From contig NZ_CAJXWY010000038.1 of the NCBI RefSeq assembly GCF_913062725.1, positions 1 to 42,595 on the forward strand: a stretch of DNA of 42,595 bases, written 5' to 3'. Source of the stretch: an uncultured Thiohalocapsa sp. (lineage in GTDB: Bacteria > Pseudomonadota > Gammaproteobacteria > Chromatiales > Chromatiaceae). This document shows, piece after piece, positions 1-6,785 of the stretch; within the stretch, counting starts at the first letter, position 1; each line of letters opens with the position of its first letter. The position numbers and the translations under genes were made by a program. Below the pieces are notes generated by a model. It saw only the letters and a list, made by a program, of their open reading frames with translations. It was not told the DNA's origin and did not search any database.

Positions 1-1510
1 GCCCGGGTCTGCTGATCGAGGCGCGCACCCATGGCGGTGAGATCGCGCTCGGCGGCGTCGACGAGGTCGTGATGCTCGTCCGCCGGGATGCGTGCGGCGA
101 GCTGTTCCTCGACGCTGTCACGCTGCGCGCGCACCACGTCCAGCTGCTGCTGCAGGGCCCGGGTCTGCTGATCGAGGCGCGCACCCATGGCGGTGAGATC
201 GCGCTCGGCGGCGTCGACGAGGTCGTGATGCTCATCCGCCGGGATGCGCGTGGCGAGCTGTTCCTTGGCAATGTCTCGTTGCTCGCGCACCACCGCCAAC
301 TGTTGCTGCAGCGCCTCGGTACGTTGCGCCAGGCGGGCACCCATGGCGACGAGGTCGCGATCGGCGGCGTCGAGGGCATCGTAATGGGTATCCGCCGGGA
401 TATGCGCGGCGAGCTGCGCCTTGGCGGTGTCACGCTGGGCCCGGACGACCTCCAGCTGTTGCTGCAGGGCCTGCGTCTGCTGCGCCAGACGGGCATCCAT
501 GGCAGTCAGGTCATGCTCGGCGGCGTCGAGGGCGTCGTAGTACGCATCCGCGGGCACGCGCGAGACCAGCTCGTCTTCGGCGGTGTTGCGCTGGGCCCGG
601 ACCACTGCCAGCTGCTGGTGCAGGGCCTGGGTCTGCTGGTGCAGACGCGCCCCCATGGCGGCGAGCTGTGTCTCGGCGGCGTCGAGTGCGGCGTAGTAGT
701 CATCCTCGGGGATACCCATGACCACCGTCGGCTCTGCGGCGACGTCCGTGCCGCCTGCGGCCTGCGCCTGCGCGCTGGCCTGCGCCGCCTGTGCGGTGGC
801 CTGCGCCGCCGCCAGCGACGCTGCGTCGCGCTGGGAGCGCACCACTGCCAGCTGCTGATGCAGGGCCTCGGTCTGCTGTTGCAGACGGGCACCCATGGCC
901 GTCAGCTGACCCTCCACCGCGTCCAGCGCATCGTAGTGCTCGTGTACTGGCACGCTGCCGGCGAGGCGCGCCGCCAGCGCGTCGCGCTGGTCACGGACGA
1001 CGTCCAGCTGCTGGCGCAGGGCTTCAGTCTGCTGGTCGAGGCGGGCGCCCATGGCAGAGAGCTGGCGCTCGGCGGCGTCGAGGGCCTCGTGGTGCTCATC
1101 GGCGGACACCTGGCCAAGGCTCATGGCCACCGCCTCGTCGCGCTGGCCGCGCACCACTTCCAGCTGCTCACCCAGGGCGTGGGTCTGCTGGCTCAGGCGC
1201 GCCTCGATGGCGTTGATCTGCCGTTCGGCGGCGGCGAGGGCAGCGGCGTGCTCGGCTTCGGCCACACGTCTCGCCGCCTCGGCGCGCGCAGCATCACGCT
1301 GCTGGCGTACCACGTCGAGCTGCTGATCCAGCGCCGTGCGCTGCTGATCGATACGCGCTTGCATGGCCGTGAGGCGGTCCGCAGCGGCATCCATGGCATC
1401 GGCATGCTCATCACGCAGTGCCACGGCCACGGCGTCACGCTGCTCGCGGACCACCTGTAACTGCTGCTCGAGCGCCGACGTTTCCTGATCGAGTCGCGCC
1501 TGCATGGCAA
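1..1510 (-). repeat. 156-bp tandem repeat inside pufC extension (about ten copies)
   Basis: An anchor ATG (in the + strand sequence) recurs at 31, 187, 343, 499, 655, 895, 1051, 1207, 1363 and 1504. Intervals are 156, 156, 156, 156, 240, 156, 156, 156 and 141 bp, all multiples of three. The consensus unit is 52 residues: RLDQQTxALQQQLxVVRxQRD, then a short variable stretch, then xPADEHxDALDAAExxLTAMGA. The 240-bp interval carries a 28-residue Ala/Gln-rich insertion. The first ~80 bases of the window are identical to 157-236, while copies above 1200 are clearly diverged. Identity therefore rises toward the protein's C-terminus, and the array continues past the left edge. Confidence 0.93.
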
Positions 1511-3839
1511 CGATCTGTGCCTCCGCCTCGGCGAGGGCGTCGGCGGTGGTTTCGGCATCGGCCAGGGCCCGGGATTTGCTTGCGAGTTCGGCTCGGAGTG
1601 TCTCCACCTCGGCGGCGAGGGCCTCGGCGTGGGCTTCCAGCTCGTCGCTGCGCGCCGCCACGGCGGTGGTCTGCGCCGGCACGGCGGCGCCGTCGGCTGC
1701 GGCCGTGGCCGCCGACGCCTGTGGCTGCGTCTCGGTAGCGGCAGTCGTCTCTTGCTCTGCCTCGGCGGCGGGTGCCGCCGCGAGCGCGGTCTCAGCCGTG
1801 GCTTCGGTGCCGGCGGCCTCGGCGGCCTCATCGCCGGCGGCTGCTTCGCCACCGACCTCGGCGGCCGCGGTTGCCGTGGGCCCGTCGGTGGCAGGCGTAT
1901 CGCCGGTGTCCTGCGCTGGTGCCTCCGCCGGGGCTGCAGCCGGTGCCGGGGTGGGCGCGGCCGATGGTCTCGGTGCCATGTCCGCGGGGGCCCTCACCTC
2001 CAGGGTCTGAGCCCGGGACTCGGTGGCGTCGAGCTCCACACGCAGGCTCTCGAGCCTGGTGCTCAGGTCGGCGAGCAGGGTCTGGATCTCGGCGACGGAC
2101 ATCGCCTCCAGCGCCAGGGCGTCCGCCGCGGGGCCGCCGTCCGGCTGTTCGCGGCCGGGCAGCAGCCGCCGCCAGCCCTGCCATCTGTCGGCAGCACCAG
2201 CGTCCCCGGCGGCACTGGGTGTGGCCGCCCCGGCAAAGACCGAGGCCAGGGCGCGATCCACCCCCAGGGTGGTGTCGATATCGGTGGCTTTGCCGCGTTG
2301 TTTGGCCTCCTCGACGCTCAGGCCCGCGGGCGGTTGCCACCAGCGCCACAAACCCTGCCACTTCGGCAGTGCTGTGGTCTCGGCCGTGGTGTCGCGGCTC
2401 GGCTGAGCCAGATGCTCCAGTGCTGCGACGACGGTGCCAGCGCGTGGTGCGGTGGTGGGTGCAGCGGCGGGCGCGCCGTCGGCGGCGACTGTCGGCTCGG
2501 TGGCATCGGTTGCGGCAGCCGTCTCGGCTGGCGGCGCCTCCGTCGTCGGCGCCGCCGCAGCGGTGGCCGCTTCTGCTTCGGTGGCCGCTTCTGCTTCGGC
2601 GGCCGCCGTGAGCATGGCGACGAATGCCTGGCGCTCTTCCATGGATGCGGGGCCGGTGTCCTCAGGGGCCCAGGCGACGTCGATGGTGCCGCCGGCGGTG
2701 GGGTCGGGCGACAGGCGCCCGGGCAGCACACCACTCAACGATGGGTAGTCGTCGAGCATGGTTTCGCCGTAGAGCGGCTTGTAGGTGCCCTTGTGGCAGG
2801 TGGCGCAGGCGGCCTTGGGGCCATCGCCGGTGTCGCCGAGTCGGTGTGGCGGAAACAGCGAGGCGATGGGACCGAGGTGCTCGCTGTTGATGTCGCGCAC
2901 CATGCGGATGCCGTGCCAGGCGGTGACGCGCTGGGGCGTGCTCTCTTCCCAGCGTCCCATGGCGCGGGTCTGGTGGCAGTAGGTGCAGTTCACACCCAAC
3001 GACCGCGACATGTACATCATGAGCGAATAGGTGTATTCCGCCTGCTTGTTGGACTGGCGGTTGCCATGGGGCAATGCCTTCGTGCCCTGCACGCGAATGT
3101 CGTTGTCGTCGCTCAGGAATGCGCTCAGCGGGTCGAACGGCAGCGAGGAGTAGCCATTGTTGGACACGCCGGCCAGGTTTTGGTCGCCTTTCCAGCCGCT
3201 GATGCCTGCGGAGGGCTGCGTCGGCTCAGGGTGCTCGAACCAGATCTCGGAGGGCACCGGTTGGCCGCGATGACAGGTCCAGCAGGTGACGCCGGTGTCG
3301 GCCACATGCGTTTGCCAGTTGGCGTTGATGTCGCGGGTCATTTTCAGCATCTGCCGCGCGACGAGCTTGGTGTACTTGCTGTCTTCGGCCAGGTTCTGCG
3401 GGTTGTGGCAGTAGGCACAGCCCTCCTCCGGCGCGATCCAGGTGGTCATGGCATTCATCAGACGCGCGAGCTCGAGTGCGTTGAGGTCGGTGAGGACCTG
3501 CACGTTCTCGTGTATCTCACTGGCCATCGGGAAGGTTGGATCGTAGGGATCGCTGGGCTCGGGCTCGGGAATCGCGTTGATGTCCTCGAGGGCAGCGACG
3601 TTGGCCGGGTTGTAGACCTGGATCATGGAGTTGCCGCGGTAACCCCATTGCACGCTCTCGGTGGGCTGCTTACAGCTGGTCAGCAGCACCATGCCGCAGG
3701 CGAGGCTGGCAAGGAGCAGGCGGTGGGCGATGCCGCGGCGCCGCCATCTGCCGGGGCTGGGTGCCGCGCGGCTGGCGGTCACCACGGGAAATTCGTTGAG
3801 GAATGCTGAACGGGCAGTCGGGCCTGCAGGACGCCGCAT
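1..3839 (-). CDS. pufC: PufC-like tetraheme reaction-centre cytochrome c with giant C-terminal repeat extension (3' end outside window)
   Basis: The first ~360 residues match the photosynthetic reaction-centre cytochrome c subunit, a periplasmic lipid-anchored protein that re-reduces the special pair. There is a hydrophobic segment with lipobox LTSC (C56), then four heme motifs: CAYCH (C141), CWTCH (C186), CTYCH (C285) and CATCH (C345). Family signatures include LMNAMTTW before heme 1, MLKMTRDIN, RMVRDIN and KPLYG. The start at 3839 has a strong Shine-Dalgarno GGAGG about 10 nt upstream. The family normally ends near residue 360, but this frame stays open to the window edge (at least 1279 codons). 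The added part is an Ala/Glu/Pro-rich linker with two Trp-rich motifs (KWQGLWRWW, RWQGWRRLL), then tandem 52-residue coiled-coil repeats with Gln/Arg/Glu-rich cores. The gene directly upstream is hip, a known type of electron donor to this subunit. Reaction-centre function is inferred; pufLM is not seen here. Confidence 0.9.
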   Translation of the reverse strand, partial: MRRPAGPTARSAFLNEFPVVTASRAAPSPGRWRRRGIAHRLLLASLACGMVLLTSCKQPTESVQWGYRGNSMIQVYNPANVAALEDINAIPEPEPSDPYDPTFPMASEIHENVQVLTDLNALELARLMNAMTTWIAPEEGCAYCHNPQNLAEDSKYTKLVARQMLKMTRDINANWQTHVADTGVTCWTCHRGQPVPSEIWFEHPEPTQPSAGISGWKGDQNLAGVSNNGYSSLPFDPLSAFLSDDNDIRVQGTKALPHGNRQSNKQAEYTYSLMMYMSRSLGVNCTYCHQTRAMGRWEESTPQRVTAWHGIRMVRDINSEHLGPIASLFPPHRLGDTGDGPKAACATCHKGTYKPLYGETMLDDYPSLSGVLPGRLSPDPTAGGTIDVAWAPEDTGPASMEERQAFVAMLTAAAEAEAATEAEAATAAAAPTTEAPPAETAAATDATEPTVAADGAPAAAPTTAPRAGTVVAALEHLAQPSRDTTAETTALPKWQGLWRWWQPPAGLSVEEAKQRGKATDIDTTLGVDRALASVFAGAATPSAAGDAGAADRWQGWRRLLPGREQPDGGPAADALALEAMSVAEIQTLLADLSTRLESLRVELDATESRAQTLEVRAPADMAPRPSAAPTPAPAAAPAEAPAQDTGDTPATDGPTATAAAEVGGEAAAGDEAAEAAGTEATAETALAAAPAAEAEQETTAATETQPQASAATAAADGAAVPAQTTAVAARSDELEAHAEALAAEVETLRAELASKSRALADAETTADALAEAEAQIVAMQARLDQETSALEQQLQVVREQRDAVAVALRDEHADAMDAAADRLTAMQARIDQQRTALDQQLDVVRQQRDAARAEAARRVAEAEHAAALAAAERQINAIEARLSQQTHALGEQLEVVRGQRDEAVAMSLGQVSADEHHEALDAAERQLSAMGARLDQQTEALRQQLDVVRDQRDALAARLAGSVPVHEHYDALDAVEGQLTAMGARLQQQTEALHQQLAVVRSQRDAASLAAAQATAQAAQASAQAQAAGGTDVAAEPTVVMGIPEDDYYAALDAAETQLAAMGARLHQQTQALHQQLAVVRAQRNTAEDELVSRVPADAYYDALDAAEHDLTAMDARLAQQTQALQQQLEVVRAQRDTAKAQLAAHIPADTHYDALDAADRDLVAMGARLAQRTEALQQQLAVVREQRDIAKEQLATRIPADEHHDLVDAAERDLTAMGARLDQQTRALQQQLDVVRAQRDSVEEQLAARIPADEHHDLVDAAERDLTAMGARLDQQTR

Positions 3840-3932
3840 TGGGGAAGCCTCCGATGGTCATTCGCGCCGGGTGACGCGTGTTCGGCGGGTTGTGTTTCGG
3901 TATGGCCGTTGGGCGCCCGCCTACGCCCCAGG

Positions 3933-3950
3933 TGTCAGCGTATCCTGACA
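3933..3950. promoter_or_regulatory. candidate PpsR/CrtJ-type operator (TGT-N12-ACA)
   Basis: The palindrome is TGTCAG-N6-CTGACA, which fits the TGT-N12-ACA consensus of the photosynthesis repressor PpsR/CrtJ. Two further overlapping dyads follow: TGACAT-N6-ATGTCA at 3946-3963 and TGTCA-N9-TGACA at 3959-3977 (one base too long for the consensus). The site lies about 95 bp upstream of pufC and covers the possible -10 box. The six fixed consensus bases alone would arise by chance every few kb. The twelve-base palindrome and its place upstream of a photosynthesis-type gene are the stronger argument. Confidence 0.5.
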
Positions 3951-3964
3951 TTGACAGATGTCAA
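3937..3964 (-). promoter_or_regulatory. possible sigma-70 promoter of pufC
   Basis: On the minus strand a perfect -35 TTGACA (3964-3959) is followed after 16 nt by TACGCT (3942-3937), which matches the -10 consensus at three positions only. Transcription would start near 3930, giving a leader of about 90 nt. The -10 lies inside the palindrome at 3933-3950, an arrangement that would allow repression. The weak -10 keeps this tentative. Confidence 0.35.
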
Positions 3965-4109
3965 TCACTGCATGACAGAATGACGGGTGCCAACCTGTGA
4001 TGCGCTCGTCGTCGCGGCGATGATCGGTGGGGCGGCGCTGGGTGCCGCATCTCACGTCAGGTTGTCGCCGGGTGTCGGTTGCTGAGCATGGGTGAGGGCA
4101 GCTGACGCG

Positions 4110-4139
4110 ACGCGCCCGAGCGGGGCGGCCCGGGCGCGT
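4110..4139 (-). terminator. GC-rich hairpin downstream of hip
   Basis: A perfect 9-bp stem, ACGCGCCCG pairing with CGGGCGCGT around a 12-nt loop, begins 8 nt after the hip stop codon. There is no T-run, so it may be a factor-independent terminator of weak type, an attenuator before pufC, or a 3' stabiliser of hip mRNA. Confidence 0.5.
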
Positions 4140-4146
4140 TTGTCGA

Positions 4147-4473
4147 TCAAGCCGCGGCTTTCGGCTTGAAGTTGCGGCACCAGCCGGTGGCCGGCACCTG
4201 ACGGCCGCCAAAGAAGGAGCAGGGGCCCTTCTCAGCGCCGTCGGCGCCCTGGAACAACTGGCACTTGGAACAGGCCTGATCCGTGGTGTGGTTGGGGAAC
4301 TTCGCCGAGTCGGCATCGGCGGTGTTGACCACGAAGCCCATGGCCTTGGCGTAGGCGTCGTTGGGATCCAGGTCCGGCTTGGCCTCCTCGGCGCCCACGA
4401 AGCGGGCCAGGGTCAGTGCTGAGGCGCCGGCGGCGGCCTGCATCAGGAACTTGCGGCGGTCGATGGGGTTCAT
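4147..4473 (-). CDS. hip: high-potential iron-sulfur protein (HiPIP)
   Basis: Small periplasmic [4Fe-4S] electron carrier. In purple bacteria HiPIP can pass electrons from the cytochrome bc1 complex to the reaction-centre cytochrome. The 108-residue precursor has a Tat signal (DRRKFLMQAAAG). Four cluster cysteines sit at C68 and C71 (CSKC), C85 (PCSFFGG) and C99 (GWCRNF), with the usual HiPIP spacing. The start has a Shine-Dalgarno GAGGAG about 11 nt upstream. It lies between soxZ (152 bp upstream) and pufC (307 bp downstream) on the same strand. Its likely partner PufC is therefore its direct neighbour, which supports a shared electron path. A hairpin follows the stop codon. Confidence 0.95.
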   Translation of the reverse strand: MNPIDRRKFLMQAAAGASALTLARFVGAEEAKPDLDPNDAYAKAMGFVVNTADADSAKFPNHTTDQACSKCQLFQGADGAEKGPCSFFGGRQVPATGWCRNFKPKAAA

Positions 4474-4625
4474 GGCTATAGCTCCTCGCTTTGGCTTGTC
4501 GTTGGATGCAGCGTTGTCATTGGTTGAGCATCAGACATTGCTGGCGGTTGGTCGGATGTGCCGCCACGGTGGCGGCGCACCCGTTTGGCGCCCGGGACCG
4601 ACGACGCGTTGCGCGATGGTCGGGC

Positions 4626-4943
4626 TCAGGCGAGAACTGCTGTCGCTGCTTGTGTTACGCCGCGGTTGTCGCGCCAGACGACGCGGATGGTTCCTCCCGC
4701 CGGCGCATTGTCCAGACGGAACTGCAGCAGGGGGTCCCTCGCGACGGCGATGCCGAGCTGCGCCTCCAGCACCACTCGAGCATCGACCGTAATCGTCGCA
4801 TCGATGATGTAGTGGGCCGGCACCCGCCGACCCTGGTCGTCCGTGCGCAGGCCCGATTCCATCGGGTGCAGCATCAGCACGAGCACGTCGACGCCGTCGG
4901 CATGGCGTCTGCTGCGGATCCGGATGTCGTCGCTCGTGCTCAT
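4626..4943 (-). CDS. soxZ: sulfur carrier complex subunit SoxZ
   Basis: SoxZ pairs with SoxY to form the periplasmic carrier on which sulfur-compound intermediates are bound during thiosulfate oxidation. The protein is 105 residues, normal for the family, with no signal peptide (SoxZ is exported with SoxY). Family features are the N-terminal VLVLMLHPMESG segment, the HYIIDATI stretch and the C-terminal TIRVVWRDN strand. It starts 20 bp after the soxY stop with no clear Shine-Dalgarno, so translation may be coupled to soxY. No soxA, soxB, soxX or soxCD occurs in the window. The carrier must therefore work with enzymes encoded elsewhere or with the neighbouring cytochrome and phosphoesterase. 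Confidence 0.92.
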   Translation of the reverse strand: MSTSDDIRIRSRRHADGVDVLVLMLHPMESGLRTDDQGRRVPAHYIIDATITVDARVVLEAQLGIAVARDPLLQFRLDNAPAGGTIRVVWRDNRGVTQAATAVLA

Positions 4944-4963
4944 GTGGTCGATCGTGCGTGGCG

Positions 4964-5443
4964 TCAGCCACAGCCGCCGACGGTGACCTCGGCGTCGGCG
5001 GCGGTCCAGTAGAGCCCGCCGGCGGTCCTGACGGCGCCATAGACGCGGCCGCTGCCGGCGAGCTTGATGCGCACCGACAACCGTGGCGCTACGCCACGGC
5101 CGAGACGGCAGTGGGTGGCGATGGGCGCAGGATTCATGTCCGCGAGCACGTAGATGTCTTCGATATCCGGCAATGTGCTGGTGACCGTCACCGGCACGGA
5201 GGCGCCATCCTCGATGAAATCGGGCAGCGTCAATGTCACCGCATCGGGTGCTGCAACGGCTCCCGTGCGGGTGGCAGCGCCGATGGCTGCCAGGGCCGTG
5301 GTTACTGTTTGCCGCGTCAGCCCGTTGGCGTGCAGTCGATCAAAGCCGACGCCGGCGAGTGCGAGCCCGGCCGCAGCCTGAACGAAGGTGCGACGGTCCC
5401 GCCGGCGCGGCGGTTGTAAATTGGTGGTGGCGGCCCGGGTCAT
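4964..5443 (-). CDS. soxY: sulfur carrier complex subunit SoxY
   Basis: SoxY covalently carries the sulfur substrate on a swinging C-terminal cysteine. The 159-residue protein ends in VGGCG, keeping the carrier Cys (C158) of the usual GGCGG tail but one Gly shorter. A Tat signal (PPRRRDRRTFVQAA, then a hydrophobic stretch) would export the SoxYZ complex. The body has the expected Ig-like beta domain (VTLTLPDFIEDGASVPV, YVLADMNP). Its ATG overlaps the stop codon of the DUF1566 gene by 4 nt (ATGA), so the two are translationally coupled. soxZ follows after 20 bp. Confidence 0.94.
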   Translation of the reverse strand: MTRAATTNLQPPRRRDRRTFVQAAAGLALAGVGFDRLHANGLTRQTVTTALAAIGAATRTGAVAAPDAVTLTLPDFIEDGASVPVTVTSTLPDIEDIYVLADMNPAPIATHCRLGRGVAPRLSVRIKLAGSGRVYGAVRTAGGLYWTAADAEVTVGGCG

Positions 5444-5973
5444 TGTGCGGTACGCACCAGCCGCAGATAGTGAGCGAGGTCTGGCGCGTGGGGCTCGACC
5501 CCCTCGGGTCCGAAGCTCAGTGCGTACATGCGCTGGTCAGCATCGTCGGCGCGTGCGGTGCTGGTCCAGAAGAAATCCGTCGGTGTACCGGGAAACACCG
5601 TCAGGTTGATGCGCGGGCTCACGCATCCCCGCTCGATGATCATGGCCAGATCGCGGAGACCGGGCACGCGCCAGTCACTGAAGAACTGCTCGCCGCTGGC
5701 ATTGATGGCCTCGACCGCGTCCTGTGTGTCGGGCCAGGCATACGTCTGGGCCGTGCCATTGCAGGTGCCGTCTTGCCAATCCTGGCCGAGGGCGCAACGC
5801 ATCCACATGAGTCCGGACGATTGGTCGGTCACGGTACCGTCACCGTTGTCGGTGAAGCGCTCTGTCGGGGCCGACAGCGGGCGTTGACTCGTGTCACAGC
5901 GTTGCTCGGCGAGGGCCGGAGACAGTGCGGCCGTCAGCGTGCTCAGCAACACCGTCAGTAGGGGAATACGCAT
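5440..5973 (-). CDS. secreted DUF1566 (Lcl C-terminal-like) domain protein
   Basis: The protein is 177 residues, with a Sec signal peptide (MRIPLLTVLLSTLTAALSPALA) and then one DUF1566 domain. Typical motifs are FTDNGDGTVTDQSSGLMWMRC, WRVPGLRDL and DFFWTSTAR near the middle and YLRLVRTAQ at the end. DUF1566 domains usually occur in secreted or surface proteins and have no established enzymatic role. At least six cysteines are present, which suggests disulfides in the periplasm. The start at 5973 fits the signal peptide best; an in-frame ATG at 6000 would add nine residues. The stop overlaps the soxY start by 4 nt, tying the protein to the sulfur carrier. Its function is unknown. Confidence 0.85.
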   Translation of the reverse strand: MRIPLLTVLLSTLTAALSPALAEQRCDTSQRPLSAPTERFTDNGDGTVTDQSSGLMWMRCALGQDWQDGTCNGTAQTYAWPDTQDAVEAINASGEQFFSDWRVPGLRDLAMIIERGCVSPRINLTVFPGTPTDFFWTSTARADDADQRMYALSFGPEGVEPHAPDLAHYLRLVRTAQ

Positions 5974-6085
5974 GGCATCGATCGGAGCGGCGCCTTTCAT
6001 GGGGGGCAGAGGATGCCGGCAGGTCGGGGTGTTGCCCCGGCCACCGGCGGTTCGAGCTCCCCGCGGGGAGCCTGTGGATCTGCGC

Positions 6086-6616
6086 TCAGCGACGCTCTGG
6101 CGTGTACTCGCGGGTGTCGACGCCGAGGCCAGTGGGCTCGCGCTTGAAGCCCGTGCCAAAGGCCACCGGCACGGCCGCGGTCTGCTCCGAGGCGAGACCC
6201 GGCTCGATGGGCAAGCCGCGGTGCAGGTACATGGCATAGGCCTTCATGGCCGTCATCTGGTCAGATTCCGGACTGAGCCGCTCACCGAGCTGCGGGTTTT
6301 CGATGCACCAGTTCACCATCTCCTGCCAGGGCACGACCTTGCCGTACATGGTCTGGTACTTGGGGAAGGTCTGTGGGTTGGAGGCGGCGGTGTCTGGGTG
6401 GCAGTTGGCGCAGGCGAGTCCATTGCTGGTCATGCTCGGCTCGCTGCCATGCCAGAGATCGTAGCCCGTCTGAATGACACCGTAGAGGGTGTCCATCTGC
6501 TGCTGCAGCTCTGCTTCGGTGAAGGGCGCGCGGGCAAAGACGGTGCCTGCAACGACGGTAGCGACGGCGATGCCGCCAATCCCCAGGGCGCGACGGATGG
6601 CGATGCGTGTTTTCAT
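6086..6616 (-). CDS. periplasmic monoheme cytochrome c (SoxA/TsdA-like appearance)
   Basis: The 176-residue precursor has a Sec signal (MKTRIAIRRALGIGG...) and a single heme motif CANCH (C69-H73). The segment after the heme (NPQTFPKYQT, then VPWQEMVNWCIENPQ, then MTAMKAYAMYLHRG) recalls the cytochrome domains of SoxA and thiosulfate dehydrogenases. A non-heme cysteine (C104) lies in that segment. SoxA uses cysteine near its heme for sulfur chemistry, so C104 is a candidate functional residue; this is inference. The start has a strong Shine-Dalgarno (GGAGGAG) about 10 nt upstream. It lies between the phosphoesterase and the DUF1566-soxYZ genes, which suggests it is the redox partner of SoxYZ. 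The exact subfamily was not determined. Confidence 0.85.
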   Translation of the reverse strand: MKTRIAIRRALGIGGIAVATVVAGTVFARAPFTEAELQQQMDTLYGVIQTGYDLWHGSEPSMTSNGLACANCHPDTAASNPQTFPKYQTMYGKVVPWQEMVNWCIENPQLGERLSPESDQMTAMKAYAMYLHRGLPIEPGLASEQTAAVPVAFGTGFKREPTGLGVDTREYTPERR

Positions 6617-6740
6617 AGAGAGTGACTCCTCCAGGTTCGATAGGACTGGGCGCCGTAGGCTGCATGGATACGCTGCATCGGCGACCTCGTGCCAGGCGTA
6701 TGTCCGTTGGCATTGCTGCACACGGCGTCGCCAGGGCTGT

Positions 6741-6766
6741 GCCGGCGGCGACGGGGCGCCGCCGGC
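6741..6766 (-). terminator. GC-rich hairpin downstream of the metallophosphoesterase gene
   Basis: A perfect 10-bp stem (GCCGGCGGCG paired with CGCCGCCGGC, 6-nt loop) begins 19 nt after the phosphoesterase stop. No T-run follows. It may partly terminate the transcript or stabilise the upstream mRNA, letting the first gene be expressed at a different level from the cytochrome-sox genes. Confidence 0.5.
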
Positions 6767-6785
6767 TTCAGACGACGTGTGCGGC

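Larger units (their letters stand above)
3840..4146. other. intergenic region between hip and pufC
   Basis: No gene is supported in these 307 bases. The stretch holds the hip-proximal hairpin at 4110-4139, the palindrome and promoter cluster at 3933-3977, and the pufC Shine-Dalgarno. It suggests that pufC is transcribed, at least partly, apart from hip. Confidence 0.7.

Noticed and set aside
69..1460. Long + strand open frame (463 residues) with apparent internal repeats
   Set aside because: It is the antisense shadow of the pufC tandem repeat. The repeat period and the coiled-coil pattern belong to the minus-strand frame, which is continuous with the heme domain.
4474..4625. Possible TGT-N12-ACA operator upstream of hip
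   Set aside because: TGT and ACA half-sites are present, but the spacing is 17, not 12.
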